A DNA stretch of 64,000 nucleotides from Anagrus nilaparvatae (GCA_022575985.1 JAKSXM010000237.1:5350501-5414500); one strand, 5' to 3'; positions 19,605 through 30,754 are shown, counted from the first letter of the stretch. Notes: a model not told the origin generated them from the sequence alone. Numbers and translations: made by a program.

Positions 19605-20999
19605 TGCAACGTCCGTATTTATAAAAAATAAGACGGGCAGCTCTTTCATAAGATGTATTGGACGAGCCCTACTCCCTAGTAGCCGACTAGCCCTTCAACC
19701 TTATCGTTTTACCTGCCCCCACTGGGCTATTCCTCCGAAGAACGCCTTGCCTTCTGAGGAAATCGTGCCTAATGGGATTTTTAATGTTATTTTAATTACA
19801 GGAAATCGTCTTTCACGCAAGGTAATTATCGGAATCCCGCCGATGTGGTTAACCACGGCAAGAGCGGAGTTATGTGCCCGCCGCCACTACAGAACGCCTT
19901 GTCTGTGTGGCACTTCCTTAACTCTAAGACGTGAGGTCAGATCCTGCAAGTGATCGTGGTGCTAGCATGTAAACCCCAGCCTCAAGGTCAAAGGGTAAAC
20001 AGGGACTTTATTCCCTATTACCGCATCAAACGCCTTGTCGATGCGGCACCATGCCAATAAATACCAATTTTTATAAGATATTCATGAACAAAGGTCCTCT
20101 TATAGTTTAGTATGAACTCCCAGCCTCAAGGTCAAAGGAGAAATAAGGACGTGAGTCCTTATTACCGTATCAAACGCCTTGTTGATGCGGCACCATACGT
20201 AACGCCAAAGAGTCGCCAATGTTAAAATAGTTAGTAAAGAGTTAGTAATGATGTTGACCTTTACTGGCCATGTTTTACCTGCCCGCAGATCCAAGTAAAT
20301 GAGCATCTAATCGGGTTTAGGATTTAATTTAAATAACAAACGATTTCGATTAGCTTTAATAATAAAATATAATTTTATTTAATGATTATATAATTAATTT
20401 ACAACGATATCGAAATCAAATTAAAGAATTCACAAAATTGAACTAAGTTCCGTTTTGTGAACTTAAAGTAAAAATAAAAACGTTTTATCTTAAGAATTTT
20501 TCTAAGTTCTAACAAAAATTTATGAAAAAATAAAATAACAAAAATATTCTAAGTCCAAAAAAAAACTGACAAATGTATTCTAAGTTCAAAAGAATTCAAA
20601 ATGAGATGACAGCCGACACGACCGCGATAGTTCCTCTATATTTTTACCCTTTAGCTTTGAGCTCTCTCCCGAGAATGTCTCCTTTCGAATCCCTATTTAC
20701 GAGATCGACTATCGTGGGCCTGGCTGCTGTCATCCCACTCTTTACATTTGTGCGTAAAGAACTTATTTGCATATACTTAATGCTGATTTATATCCCTTCT
20801 TTATTTTTATAATTACTCGCGCATCTATTAATAAATCCCTTCCCCAGTGATACGTTCATATGTATCACTGTTATAATATACTATTGAATGTATATGAATT
20901 TATGTGCATGTATAAAGGAAAGTTCCGTAAGGACTTTTCTTTATGTACAAAAAATGTAAAAAAAAATACCTTTATGTTTTTATAATAAAGGGCCTTGCA
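19605..20999 (-). repeat. 5' LTR of the gypsy element
   Basis: 1395 bases, TG...CA, the same length as 4810-6204 and differing by about a dozen substitutions and no large indel. It is followed by AACA, the target duplication. ORFs within it mirror those in the other LTR and are not genes. Confidence 0.92.
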
Positions 21000-21002
21000 A
21001 AC

Positions 21003-21775
21003 ATATGTTGAATTTAGGGTCAATCATTGAAAGTCATTTTACAAGATGGGCACCATTAAACTGGATTTAAGTCTATTTTTTTTTTTTAATTGTTCTAAAT
21101 TAATCGATATTTATCGGGGAATTCTTTCAAATTTCGCTGTCTCAACATATAAGCTTGTAAAAACATGAATATATATTTCCTGAAGTTAAATTTCCCGCAG
21201 AATCCAAATTTTTAATTAGATTTTTGATTGATTACGTGACTTGGCGGGAAATTTTAAATTTTTAAATAATGAAAATTTTGGAATTAGTTTTTTTACTCTA
21301 CTTTTTTAAGAAAGCCAACAAACAAAACGAAAATTTTTCCATAAAAAATATACACAAATACAAAAATTTTGGGTATTTCAAAATCAAAATTGGTTTGTCT
21401 GCTGGGGAGATATTAATGCTAGAAGCTTAAACTTATTTACTTAATTTCTCGCGCATGCGCAGCTTGAAACAAAATTTAAACCATGGAATCGGATAACCAG
21501 GGAAATTCCCTATCCGGAATAATGAGGAAAATTTTTTTTGTAATAATATAATAATCTCAGAGAAATTTTAGTCATTTTTGCACTCTTAAGATTTCAAAAA
21601 ATAAAAAGCGCTAAAAAAATAATACTGTGAAAAATCAAGAAGAAGGCCTAGGAGGCTAAAAATTGAGGAGGTAACTTGCTTTCGATAGTAATTTGCGGGA
21701 AAAATATTTTGGGACCGATATGAAGACCCAAGAATTAGGTTTACATACACTCGAGAAATCTTAACCCATATACTT
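21003..21775. repeat. Right arm of the large foldback element
   Basis: Reverse complement of 2745-2896 plus 3361-3930. Shared landmarks include 'gatgggcacca', 'gcgcatgcgc' flanks and 'aagaattaggtttacatac'. It lacks the 460-bp insertion present in the left arm. Non-coding. Confidence 0.7.
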
Positions 21776-22084
21776 CATTATGATTGTATTAAACATGTTT
21801 TACTAATTTTAGCTAATCTTTCATGTTAAAGACATCAGAAATTTCAGGATTTCACCTTTAAGGACCTTAAAATTTTTATAGACTTCTCTACTGGGAAAAT
21901 TTAAATGAAGCTTGTACGACTTGTATGGTTGGGTCTTGAAAGGTTCGAGATTCGACTCGACCTGTGCAAAGGAAAAAATAATTTATATTATGATTTTCCT
22001 ATCTATCACAATGTTCGGTTTTCACGCCGAACACCCTTAAAGCCAGAGAAACAACAACCAGTGTTGATCAAAGGCAGCAATATT
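21776..22084. other. Non-coding spacer
   Basis: No gene is seen. It contains a B-box-like string 'ggttcgagattcgac' near 21942 and a small hairpin 'tcggttttcacgccga' near 22016. These could be a tRNA-derived SINE relic, but no A box at the right distance is convincing. Confidence 0.4.
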
Positions 22085-22696
22085 TGTTAGCTGTTGAACT
22101 TATAGAAAACAATATAATTATTGAGACATGAATAATTAACACAATTGTTAAACAACTGGTATTTATTATTTCATAAATGCTTTACAAGTAGCGAACTACT
22201 AGAAAGCCAAAGAGCGTCTCAGCTTGTGGCGAAATGCGTCCTCGTATTTATACCCGAGAGGCGGATTTTGCACACTGTGACGTATTTGCTTCTAGAAAAT
22301 TCGTGATGTTTCTTAGAACGATTAAAATGATATTAATTTGCATATTTGCATTATTTTATGTTACAATGCATTTTAATTATTCTATTACAGTTTGTTTTTA
22401 TGTTTTACATTGTTTTTAATACTTTTATATTTTTATAATTAATTAATAATTATTTAATTATGAGTTGTTACTTAATCTACAATGTTCTTAAATTACTATT
22501 TTGCTTAAATCTACTATTATCTTTACTATATACAATATTTACATTGAAATGGAATCTTATCATTATTGAATAGGTTCATTTGGCATCGATGCATATTCCG
22601 GATTATGCATCGTTGCATTTTTATTTTATGTTTAACGTTTTTCTAATAATTTAAATTGTAAGTCTGAGAGGTGGCGACCTCTGAACTACTTGTACA
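22085..22696 (-). repeat. Possible solo LTR
   Basis: A 612-bp block starting TGTTAG and ending TGTACA. On the minus strand it has a promoter-like 'tataaatacgagg' (near 22240) followed by a GC-richer stretch and then AATAAA-type signals before the end. This is LTR architecture, but the flanks agree only loosely (atatt versus agatt) and no second copy is in the window, so the call is tentative. Confidence 0.35.
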
Positions 22697-22904
22697 AGAT
22701 TTCAATCAACCGGTAAATATGAATGATTTATATTTAGCGGGCTCGATTTTATCGATTTGTATTTGATTTCCTCACTTTACCCTTCATACACGGATGTACC
22801 CCGTTTCTGTACCCTACAGTCTTCAAAACTGCCCTAACTAAACCTAAAAGGGAAAAATTTTTCATGTTCATGATTATCCCTCATTTTTCTAACTTGTTTT
22901 TGTC

Positions 22905-23304
22905 CCAGATTCTTACTGGATGAACACACTATAAACCTCCCTGAGCTTGTTTGCCGCAAACCGGAGCTCGTTTTACAGAAATTACTTCAGTTTCAGACAC
23001 GCAGCTTAGGCAACTGGCCGCTGGCTTCCCCCAGCCTAATGACAGGAGAGCTATCTACGATAGAAAGCCCTCCTCACTTTTCTTCAACAAGGTGGCCATT
23101 ACGTACTCTGCTACTTTGTTCCAATTTTCAGAACTTTATAGCATTTCTGGGACCACCGTCTCTGGCCTCCAAATTGGGAAGGGCGGGCACCCTTCCACGT
23201 AGCGCACACATTTGAAGAAAGTGTGCTCCACTGTATCCTTAACGCCTAGGCAGTGCAAGCACTCCTGTGTTGCCACCTTATGCCAATGTTTCAATATTGC
23301 ACGG
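22905..23304 (-). mobile_element. R1-clade LINE copy, 3' part (split by the BEL insertion)
   Basis: Matches 48205-48610 of the better preserved R1-clade element: the end of ORF2 with the C-terminal Cys/His region and the start of the 3' UTR. The similarity stops exactly where the BEL LTR starts (23305) and resumes at 30755. No poly(A) is visible at the left end, so the 3' UTR is truncated. Confidence 0.85.
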
Positions 23305-23668
23305 TGTTAGTGTTAAAACCTAACATTTTTATTTATTTATTATATAGTTTATTAATGTTTTTAAATCGTCTGATTTTCCCGCGATTGCCTCTGCTAAAAA
23401 GAGATTTACAGTGTCGGAATGCGTATGAGTATGTATATGTAAACGATGCGCGCGTGGCAACACCGGCTCCGTTTTTGCCTTCTTCCCGTTCGAGCTCTCG
23501 TACCGAACGGACGTGCCGGTAGCGTTTTGATTAACTATATGTGTGTCTTTAATTGTTGAATAATTCTATAACGTTTTATAATAAAAGCCAAGTTAAGTGA
23601 AAGTTAAAAACCAGTGTTTTAATTCATTTATTAATTCCTCATTTTTGCCAATAAATCCTTCAAAAACA
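23305..23668 (+). repeat. BEL 5' LTR
   Basis: 364 bp, TGTTAG ... AAAACA. It is GC-richer in the middle (23440-23525), with AATAAA signals near 23580 and 23650 that could serve for polyadenylation. Identical to 30391-30754 as far as I can read. Confidence 0.95.
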
Positions 23669-23685
23669 TGGTGCCGAAACTCCGG
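23669..23685 (+). promoter_or_regulatory. BEL primer-binding site
   Basis: TGGTGCCGAAACTCCGG begins at the first base after the LTR and has the TGG start required to pair with a tRNA CCA end. I do not assign the tRNA. Confidence 0.75.
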
Positions 23686-24670
23686 TTTAAATTCAGTTGA
23701 ACGAGGACATTTCTTTATTTTAATAAAAAGTTTGAAGGTATTTAAATAGCTGAAAGGTGAATAAATTAATTTTTTTTCTCATCTGAGATTCTACTTAAGA
23801 CTATAAAGTGTTGAATTGTTGTATTAGAAATTGTTAAAGAAAAAGTGTTGTGTTGATATTGTGCATTTTTTCTTTGTCTTGGTGCTTTATTAAAAAATCC
23901 AGTGCAGTGACGCCATGTGCTCCTTTTTTTATTTTCATGAATTTTTTTTGGTCGCGACAAGACATGAAATTTTAAGGATAGTTTTTGTGATTTATATTTA
24001 AAAAATTTATTATAAAATTCATGGACGTTCTGTCGCATCGCAGGGCCTAAAAAATTCAATTAAAAAAAAAAAAAAAAAGTGTGCAAATAATTTGGAGTCG
24101 CCATTTTCCGGTTCATTAGAAGCCATTATTTCCTTTCGCATAAAATTGAGAAGAAAGAAGTCACGTGAATCAGGAAGGTTGGATTGGCAGCACCAGTGTG
24201 GTAATATATTGTATCGTTCCATATTCACTATTACTACATATACAGATATACTAGGTTATGCGATAGAAAGAGAAAGGTATATTCAAATTTTTTTCAAAGA
24301 GTGAGAGAGGTATATTCAAATTTTTCTTTCTACGCTAACCTTCGATCGTGACAAAAAAAATTTATTTTCATTTTTTTATGCTTACCGGCATTTTTAAAAT
24401 TTTATGAATTTTCAAATCAAAATTCTTTTTGATTTATTCATGAATACATAAAACTAAAACTTAATAAATCAATATAATTCTTTACGTCAAAAAAATAAAA
24501 AGGAGTTGTATTATAAAAAAAAAAGAAGTTGTATTATAAAAAAAAAGAAGTTGTATTATAAAAAAAAAAAAAAAAAAAAAAAAAGAAACTTATTTTATAC
24601 AAAAAAAAAAAAACATTACAAGACTTAATTTGAATGTTATATTAATTATTTATTCGCATTTTCATGAAAA
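23686..24670 (+). other. BEL leader, non-coding
   Basis: About 985 bases with no conserved ORF. Three head-to-tail copies of 'gttgtattataaaaaaaa' lie at about 24505-24565, followed by long A runs. They sit just before the gag start and could be a packaging or translation element; nothing in the sequence proves it. Confidence 0.6.
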
Positions 24671-27600
24671 ATGGCGGACCAAGTATCCTTAGAGGAAGTT
24701 ATAGCACAACAGGAGGAACTATCGGAGTGGATATCCAGAGCTTGGACCAACGCTAAAAAGCTAGGAAAGGAAAAGATGACATCACAAACACTCAACATAC
24801 GCCTCACCAAACTAAACGACAACTGGGATCAGTACGTCCAAAATCATCATCTTATTAAACGCTTCGAAGATGTAAAAAAAACTGCATACGTCAAACAAGC
24901 TTGGTTCGACAAAACTGAAGAAATATATTACAATGTCAATGCTTCTTTTTCTGAGTACTTAGATTCTCTAAAACTTTCATCTTTTACTTCAGGTCAACAT
25001 GAACCAACTGCTCAACAAGGTGCTGCTACAGCTCAATTTCATTTACCCAAGTTCATATTACCAGATTTTGACGGTGATGTCTTAGCCTGGGAAAGCTTTC
25101 GAGACCAGTTCAAGGGAATCCTCGATAAATCTCCTATGTTGAGCAACGTTCAGAAGATCCTGTTGTTACAACAACATCTACAAGGTGATGCCAAAGAGAT
25201 GTTAAAGAACACTCCTGTTGTTGAAGGTAGCTTTGAAGGTGCATGGAAAGCTTTAGAGAGCAGGTACGGTAATAAACGTATACTTCTCAGTCATCATATG
25301 AATGGTTTGTTAAACTTATCTTCTATGTCAAATTCTTCTTCTAATGAAATTAAGCGAGTAGTAGATTTTTTCTCACAAACTGTTCGTTCTTTTGAGGCAC
25401 TAGGCATCGTCAGGGATGATTGGAATCACTGGTTGGTCTTGCTGTTATCGCAGAAATTGAATGCTGAGATAAGAGTCAAGTGGGAAACTTCTCTCACTGA
25501 TACAACAGAATTTCCAAACTTTGATGCACTCAACACATTTTTGGAAAATTATGCAAGAGCTTTAGAATCCATCGACGAAGGGGTCATGCAAAGCAGTTCA
25601 AAATCCAACAATAGCGAGAAATCAAAACCTGAAAAACCTCAAGCGAGAAAGCAAACCAATGCAGCCACTTCTCAGTCGAGTAAAAAGGGTAAAGTAAAAT
25701 CTTATTTTTGCCCTCTTTGTAATAATAATGACCACGCTTTAACTTTTTGTACTAAATTCAAAGCCCTTAAAGGTACTGATCGCTATATTCAAGCTAAGAA
25801 ACTTAGATTATGTTACAACTGCTTGAAAAATCATTATCCTTCGCCTTGTCCTAGTAAATTTACTTGTAAAGTTTGTTCGGAAAAACATAATACCTTGCTA
25901 CATGGTTGTTTTCCTCCTAAAGAATCTATCGCAACTGCATCACTTTCTTCGGTAAATCAAAGCCTATGCAATGCTACTTCTTCTTCTTCTAATTTGGTTC
26001 CTACATGTCAATGTTCATTTCATAATAATTCTACTTCTAATACTACACAACTTAGAACTTCTAATGTCACTGCCACTTTAAGTTCAAATACAGTTGTATT
26101 ATTGGCGACTGCTAAAGTATCGGTTTGCTCAGCTGCTGGCAACTCATTAACTTTGCGTGCTCTTATTGATAGTGGCTCTGATACGTCCATTATATCTGAA
26201 TGGGCTGCCCAATCATTACACTTACGTCGTCATTCTACAAATACCTTGATTACTGGTGTTCTTTGTAAATCAGGTTCAGCTAACCAGGAAGTGAGTTTTA
26301 CAGTTTCACCTAGGAATAAAAATTCATTTTGTCTACAAGTATCAGCTTTAGTATTAAAAAAAGTCACAAATCCTATACCTTCTCAAACTTCGTCGTTTAG
26401 GCAGTGGCCTCACATACAAAACTTAGAACTAGCGGATCCTGAATTTTATTTATCATCTCCAATTGATTTAATTTTGGGAAGCGATGTCTGTGACATCTTC
26501 TTCAAAGGTGATTCTATCTCTGGACCTCCTGGTACTCCAACTGCTTTTGGCTCACCATTTGGATATGTCTTGTTAGGTCCAACCTCAGCTAAACATAAAC
26601 CTATTTTGAAAACTTCTTGCTCAGTTTCCTCTACCAAACTTACTACTCAAGACATTTTATTTGATTTAAAAAAATTTTGGGAATTAGAGGACGTTGGTAA
26701 CGTTCCCTTTTTGTCTCCAGAGGAAATAGAATGTGAAAAACATTTTAAAGAAACACATTCAAGAAAACCCTCAGGCAAATATGTAGTTAAACTTCCACTT
26801 TCTACTGACGAATCTATAGCTTTAGGTCCTACTCGTCACTTCGCAGTAAAAGTGCTTGAATCTTCTGAAAGAAAAATGTCAAAAAATCCAGATTATCACA
26901 AAAAATTTATAGAATGTGTACATGACTTTACTTCGTTAGGTCATATGGTAAAAATACCTCGTAATAAACTTGAGAACATGAAAGCTAATTACATTCCTCA
27001 TCATGGTGTATTTAAAACTAATGATCCTTCGGGAAAGTTAAGGTGGGTCTTTAATGCTTCTCACAATACCTCGACAGGACATTCTCTTAATTCAAAATTA
27101 TTAACTGGTCCAAAACTTCAATTAGATTTATGGGTAATTTTAACTCGATGGCGATTTTTTAAAATAGTTTTCACAGCTGATATTGTAAAAATGTTTCGTC
27201 AAATTGAAGTCCATCCTGATGACTGGAATTGGCAAAGAATTGTTTGGAGAGATTCTCCCAATGAAGAAATTGCTGATTATTGGATAACAGTTGTAATGTT
27301 TGGTCAAGCGTGTGCTCCTTATCTCGCACTGAGATGTAAACAACAATTAGTTGAGGATGAAGGTCGTAATTTTCCTCTCGCATCGGTTTCCTTAAATGAA
27401 CGTACTTATGTAGATGACATTTTTGAGGGTGCAGATGATGAAACAACGGCACAAAAAATTAAAAATGAACTGATAAACCTTTTAAATTTAGGAGGATTCC
27501 CCCTTGCTAAATGGGCCTCTAATTCTCCTGCTCTTGCTGAAAAATCTAATGAAGTACTTATAAAAGAATCTGATTCTGTAACAACGCTAGGTGTAGCCTG

Positions 27601-29956
27601 GTCACCACATTTAGATTCGTTCAATATAAGGGGTAGCTTAGAACCAAAGAAAATTGATCACTTAAATAAAAGAATTCTACTTTCTGAGATTTCAAAGTTG
27701 TTCGATCCACTTGGATGGTTTGCACCTGTCATAATCGATGCTAAAATTTTAATACAGGATCTTTGGTTACTTAACTTAGAATGGGATTCTGAATTGCCCA
27801 CTTCTGTTGCTGAAAAATGGGTTGAGTTTAGATCTTCTCTACCTTGTCTAAATAAAATTTCTATTAGTCGATGGGTATCAACCTTTGAATCCTCGGAAAT
27901 AGAATTTCATTGCTTTTCGGATGCTTCTGAGAGAGCTTACGCTACCGTAATTTATGTGGTATCGAAAAATGGTCAAAACAAAACTTCTTCATTATTAGTA
28001 GCCAAAACAAGAGTAGCACCTATTAAACGATTATCTATACCTCGTCTAGAACTATGTGCTGCTGAACTTTTAGTCTTATTAGCTAATAAACTAATTCCCA
28101 GCTTAAACTTGAAAAACGAGAGAATAAAAGTTTTTGGATGGTCTGATTCATCTGTGGTCTTGACATGGATCAAGTCGCATCCATCTAAATGGAAACCATT
28201 CGTAGCTCATAGAGTAGCTTCCATTCAAAACTCTTTAATTCAAATTGATTGGCGATACGTACCTACAAAATGCAATCCTGCTGATGTTGCAACGAGAGGT
28301 ATCGCTGCTCCTGAGTTCGAAGCCTTTTCTTTGTGGTGGCAAGGTCCTACTTGGTTAGTACAATCAAATGAAACTTGGCCCGCAAGAGAATTTCAATCTA
28401 GTAACTCTAAAATAAATGTCGAAGTCAAATCTATATCAAATATTAATACTACTGTCACGGTTAAAGTCTATGATCTTCTTGAGAAATTCTCTAATGTAAA
28501 TACTCTGATTAAAGTTGTAGCATATTGCTTGAGAGCGTTAAAAACTACAAATTTACCTAAAACTATAAACTTATCGAATACAGAATTAGATGTTGCTCTA
28601 TGTACAATAACTAAAATATCTCAACAGTCTTCTTTCCCTAGAGAATATGAAGCGTTAAAAAACAATAAAAAGATTCCAAAAACTTCTCCGTTATTATCAT
28701 TAAAACCATTCCTTGACTCAGGTTGTATTAGAGTAGGTGGGCGAGTTCGTCATTCGTTTTTATCTTATAATGAAAAACATCCTTTTGTCATTGCTAAAAA
28801 TACAGTGTTTGCTAATTCTTTGGTACAACAAGCTCATCTAAGATGTTTACATGGAGGTCAAGAGTTAACAAGAAATGTCTTACTACAACGGTTTTGGATT
28901 TTACGCGGTCGGAGTTACATTCGTTCAATACTGAGAAAATGTGTGATATGTACTAAATATCATGCTAGAACTACTGGGCAGGAAATGGGTCAACTTCCCT
29001 CAGTACGTCTTAAGCCTGAGAAACCCTTTCTTAAATCCGGTGTGGATTACGCTAGACCATTCTCATTGAGAGCGTCTTCTGGTAGAGGCATAAAATCTAT
29101 AAAAGGTTACATATGTTTATTTGTTTGTTTAGTGACCAAAGCAGTACACTTGGAGGTTGTTACATCTTTGTCCACTCAAAGTTTTATTGCAGCTTTCAAA
29201 AGGTTCATCTCCAGAAGAGGTCCTTGTGCAGAGATGTACAGCGATAATGCCACTAACTTTAAAGGTGCCGCAGCTGAATTAGTAAATATGTTTTCAAAAG
29301 CTTCAGAATTCTATAAGGAGGTCTCTCATGCTCTCATATCAGAAGGTACAACTTGGAATTTTATACCACCATCTTCGCCACACTTCGGAGGAATATGGGA
29401 AGCAGGAGTAAAATCGGTAAAGTCACATTTGAAAAAGATCATAGGTGAGCAAAAACTAACTTATGAAGATATGTCTACATTTTTATGTCAAGTAGAAGCC
29501 TGTCTTAATTCAAGGCCGCTTTACCCAGCAAGTAATGATCCTTCCGATTTATTACCTCTTACTCCCGCACATTTCTTAATAGGTGGTCCAATAAATGCGT
29601 ACCCAGAAGTTCCTTCTGACTTACAATCTAAATCCTCTTTGACTAACAAATTTAAATTAATCACTAATATGCGTGATCATTTTTGGAATAGGTGGTCCAA
29701 AGAATACATTCACCATCTACAACAAAGCTATCGCTGGCATACTCCTGTGAAAAATATCGAAGTTGGAAATCTGGTTCTTCTAAAAGACGATATACTACCA
29801 GCAACTAAATGGCCAATGGCTCGAGTAACTGAAGTCTTCAAGGGTCCTGACAACCTAGTTCGAGTCGTTAATGTGAAAACTGCAACTGGGGTCTACAAGA
29901 GACCTGTAGTTAAATTAGTTCCCCTGCCAATTGACACCGATAATAATTCTTGTTAA
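24671..29956 (+). CDS. gag-pol: BEL/Pao Gag-Pol polyprotein (1761 aa, intact)
   Basis: Starts at ATG 24671 and runs unbroken to 29956. Domains in order: Gag of the DUF1759 type (FHLPKFILPDFDGDVLAWES, about residues 125-270); Cys/His clusters (CPLCNNNDH, CYNCLKNHYP, CKVCSEKHN, about 347-413); aspartic protease of the Pao type (LIDSGSDTSII, about 498); RT with YVDD (about 912); RNase H (FSDASERAYA, about 1080); integrase with HHCC module (HLRCLHGG ... CVICTKYH) and DDE triad in GVDYARPF, YSDNATNF and GGIWEAG (about 1457, 1525, 1576); and a C-terminal DUF5641-type domain (VLLKDDILPATKWPMARV). All catalytic residues are present. It encodes everything needed for reverse transcription and integration; no env is encoded. 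Confidence 0.96.
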   Translation: MADQVSLEEVIAQQEELSEWISRAWTNAKKLGKEKMTSQTLNIRLTKLNDNWDQYVQNHHLIKRFEDVKKTAYVKQAWFDKTEEIYYNVNASFSEYLDSLKLSSFTSGQHEPTAQQGAATAQFHLPKFILPDFDGDVLAWESFRDQFKGILDKSPMLSNVQKILLLQQHLQGDAKEMLKNTPVVEGSFEGAWKALESRYGNKRILLSHHMNGLLNLSSMSNSSSNEIKRVVDFFSQTVRSFEALGIVRDDWNHWLVLLLSQKLNAEIRVKWETSLTDTTEFPNFDALNTFLENYARALESIDEGVMQSSSKSNNSEKSKPEKPQARKQTNAATSQSSKKGKVKSYFCPLCNNNDHALTFCTKFKALKGTDRYIQAKKLRLCYNCLKNHYPSPCPSKFTCKVCSEKHNTLLHGCFPPKESIATASLSSVNQSLCNATSSSSNLVPTCQCSFHNNSTSNTTQLRTSNVTATLSSNTVVLLATAKVSVCSAAGNSLTLRALIDSGSDTSIISEWAAQSLHLRRHSTNTLITGVLCKSGSANQEVSFTVSPRNKNSFCLQVSALVLKKVTNPIPSQTSSFRQWPHIQNLELADPEFYLSSPIDLILGSDVCDIFFKGDSISGPPGTPTAFGSPFGYVLLGPTSAKHKPILKTSCSVSSTKLTTQDILFDLKKFWELEDVGNVPFLSPEEIECEKHFKETHSRKPSGKYVVKLPLSTDESIALGPTRHFAVKVLESSERKMSKNPDYHKKFIECVHDFTSLGHMVKIPRNKLENMKANYIPHHGVFKTNDPSGKLRWVFNASHNTSTGHSLNSKLLTGPKLQLDLWVILTRWRFFKIVFTADIVKMFRQIEVHPDDWNWQRIVWRDSPNEEIADYWITVVMFGQACAPYLALRCKQQLVEDEGRNFPLASVSLNERTYVDDIFEGADDETTAQKIKNELINLLNLGGFPLAKWASNSPALAEKSNEVLIKESDSVTTLGVAWSPHLDSFNIRGSLEPKKIDHLNKRILLSEISKLFDPLGWFAPVIIDAKILIQDLWLLNLEWDSELPTSVAEKWVEFRSSLPCLNKISISRWVSTFESSEIEFHCFSDASERAYATVIYVVSKNGQNKTSSLLVAKTRVAPIKRLSIPRLELCAAELLVLLANKLIPSLNLKNERIKVFGWSDSSVVLTWIKSHPSKWKPFVAHRVASIQNSLIQIDWRYVPTKCNPADVATRGIAAPEFEAFSLWWQGPTWLVQSNETWPAREFQSSNSKINVEVKSISNINTTVTVKVYDLLEKFSNVNTLIKVVAYCLRALKTTNLPKTINLSNTELDVALCTITKISQQSSFPREYEALKNNKKIPKTSPLLSLKPFLDSGCIRVGGRVRHSFLSYNEKHPFVIAKNTVFANSLVQQAHLRCLHGGQELTRNVLLQRFWILRGRSYIRSILRKCVICTKYHARTTGQEMGQLPSVRLKPEKPFLKSGVDYARPFSLRASSGRGIKSIKGYICLFVCLVTKAVHLEVVTSLSTQSFIAAFKRFISRRGPCAEMYSDNATNFKGAAAELVNMFSKASEFYKEVSHALISEGTTWNFIPPSSPHFGGIWEAGVKSVKSHLKKIIGEQKLTYEDMSTFLCQVEACLNSRPLYPASNDPSDLLPLTPAHFLIGGPINAYPEVPSDLQSKSSLTNKFKLITNMRDHFWNRWSKEYIHHLQQSYRWHTPVKNIEVGNLVLLKDDILPATKWPMARVTEVFKGPDNLVRVVNVKTATGVYKRPVVKLVPLPIDTDNNSC

Positions 29957-30390
29957 AAATTGTAAATAAATTAATCTGAAACTATTTCTCATGGCAGGTG
30001 GTAACGCAAAAAAAAATAATAATAAAAATTTTTATATTTGTAAATATTGTATTAGTTATGTTGTTTCAAATCGCATCTTGATCAAATTTTACAAAAGATT
30101 TCAATTTAATATTTAACTTTATTCAATTAATTAACTTTTGATTTTTTAAATATTTATTATATTGTAAATGTCTTTTAATTAACTAGCTTTTGATTTTTTA
30201 AATTTATTATATTGTAAATATTTTATTCGCTTACTAAATATTAATATCTTTTTGTTTGAACAGATAAAAATCTTTTAAAATTATATAGTTAGCATGATCT
30301 ATTAATATGTTTTTAAAATTTTATAAAATTTATGTATGTAATTAACACCATTCTGACATTGTAAATGTCGCTATAGCGAGGCAGGTGGTA
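29957..30390 (+). other. BEL 3' untranslated region and polypurine tract
   Basis: AT-rich, with an imperfect tandem repeat around 'ttgattttttaaat.tttattatattgtaaat' (30135-30225). 'ggcaggtggta' directly abuts the 3' LTR (30380-30390), and the same string occurs near 29994, so the purine tract is duplicated. Confidence 0.7.
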
Positions 30391-30754
30391 TGTTAGTGTT
30401 AAAACCTAACATTTTTATTTATTTATTATATAGTTTATTAATGTTTTTAAATCGTCTGATTTTCCCGCGATTGCCTCTGCTAAAAAGAGATTTACAGTGT
30501 CGGAATGCGTATGAGTATGTATATGTAAACGATGCGCGCGTGGCAACACCGGCTCCGTTTTTGCCTTCTTCCCGTTCGAGCTCTCGTACCGAACGGACGT
30601 GCCGGTAGCGTTTTGATTAACTATATGTGTGTCTTTAATTGTTGAATAATTCTATAACGTTTTATAATAAAAGCCAAGTTAAGTGAAAGTTAAAAACCAG
30701 TGTTTTAATTCATTTATTAATTCCTCATTTTTGCCAATAAATCCTTCAAAAACA
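30391..30754 (+). repeat. BEL 3' LTR
   Basis: 364 bp, identical to the 5' LTR as far as I can read; followed by the target duplication CACGG. Confidence 0.95.

Larger units (their letters stand above)
4810..20999 (-). mobile_element. Ty3/gypsy LTR retrotransposon with accessory ORFs, carrying a nested Mutator-like element
   Basis: Two 1395-bp direct repeats start TG and end CA and are flanked by the 4-bp target duplication AACA (4806-4809 and 21000-21003). The insertion split the foldback element. On the minus strand the order is 5' LTR, tRNA-Lys primer site, gag (interrupted by about 5 kb of Mutator-like DNA), protease, RT, RNase H, integrase, three accessory ORFs, a weak purine tract next to 6205, then the 3' LTR. 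About a dozen mismatches separate the LTRs, so insertion was fairly recent. Pol has a frameshift between protease and RT and one nonsense codon in RT, so this copy is not autonomous. The long LTRs and Lys primer recall the Osvaldo/Ulysses group, but I cannot place it in a clade by eye. Confidence 0.9.
23305..30754 (+). mobile_element. Intact BEL/Pao LTR retrotransposon
   Basis: 7450 bp flanked by the 5-bp duplication CACGG (23300-23304, 30755-30759). It has two 364-bp LTRs that look identical base for base, a primer site directly after the first LTR, a ~1-kb leader, one uninterrupted gag-pol ORF and a purine tract before the second LTR. It landed in an older R1-clade LINE. Identical LTRs and an unbroken ORF mean very recent insertion and possible current activity. 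Confidence 0.95.

Noticed and set aside
19522..19953. 143-codon ORF overlapping the LTR, repeated in part at 4952-5158
   Set aside because: Antisense to the element and spanning primer site and LTR; duplicated only because the LTR is.
21930..21975. B-box-like string as a tRNA or SINE promoter
   Set aside because: No A box at proper spacing, no cloverleaf, no tail.
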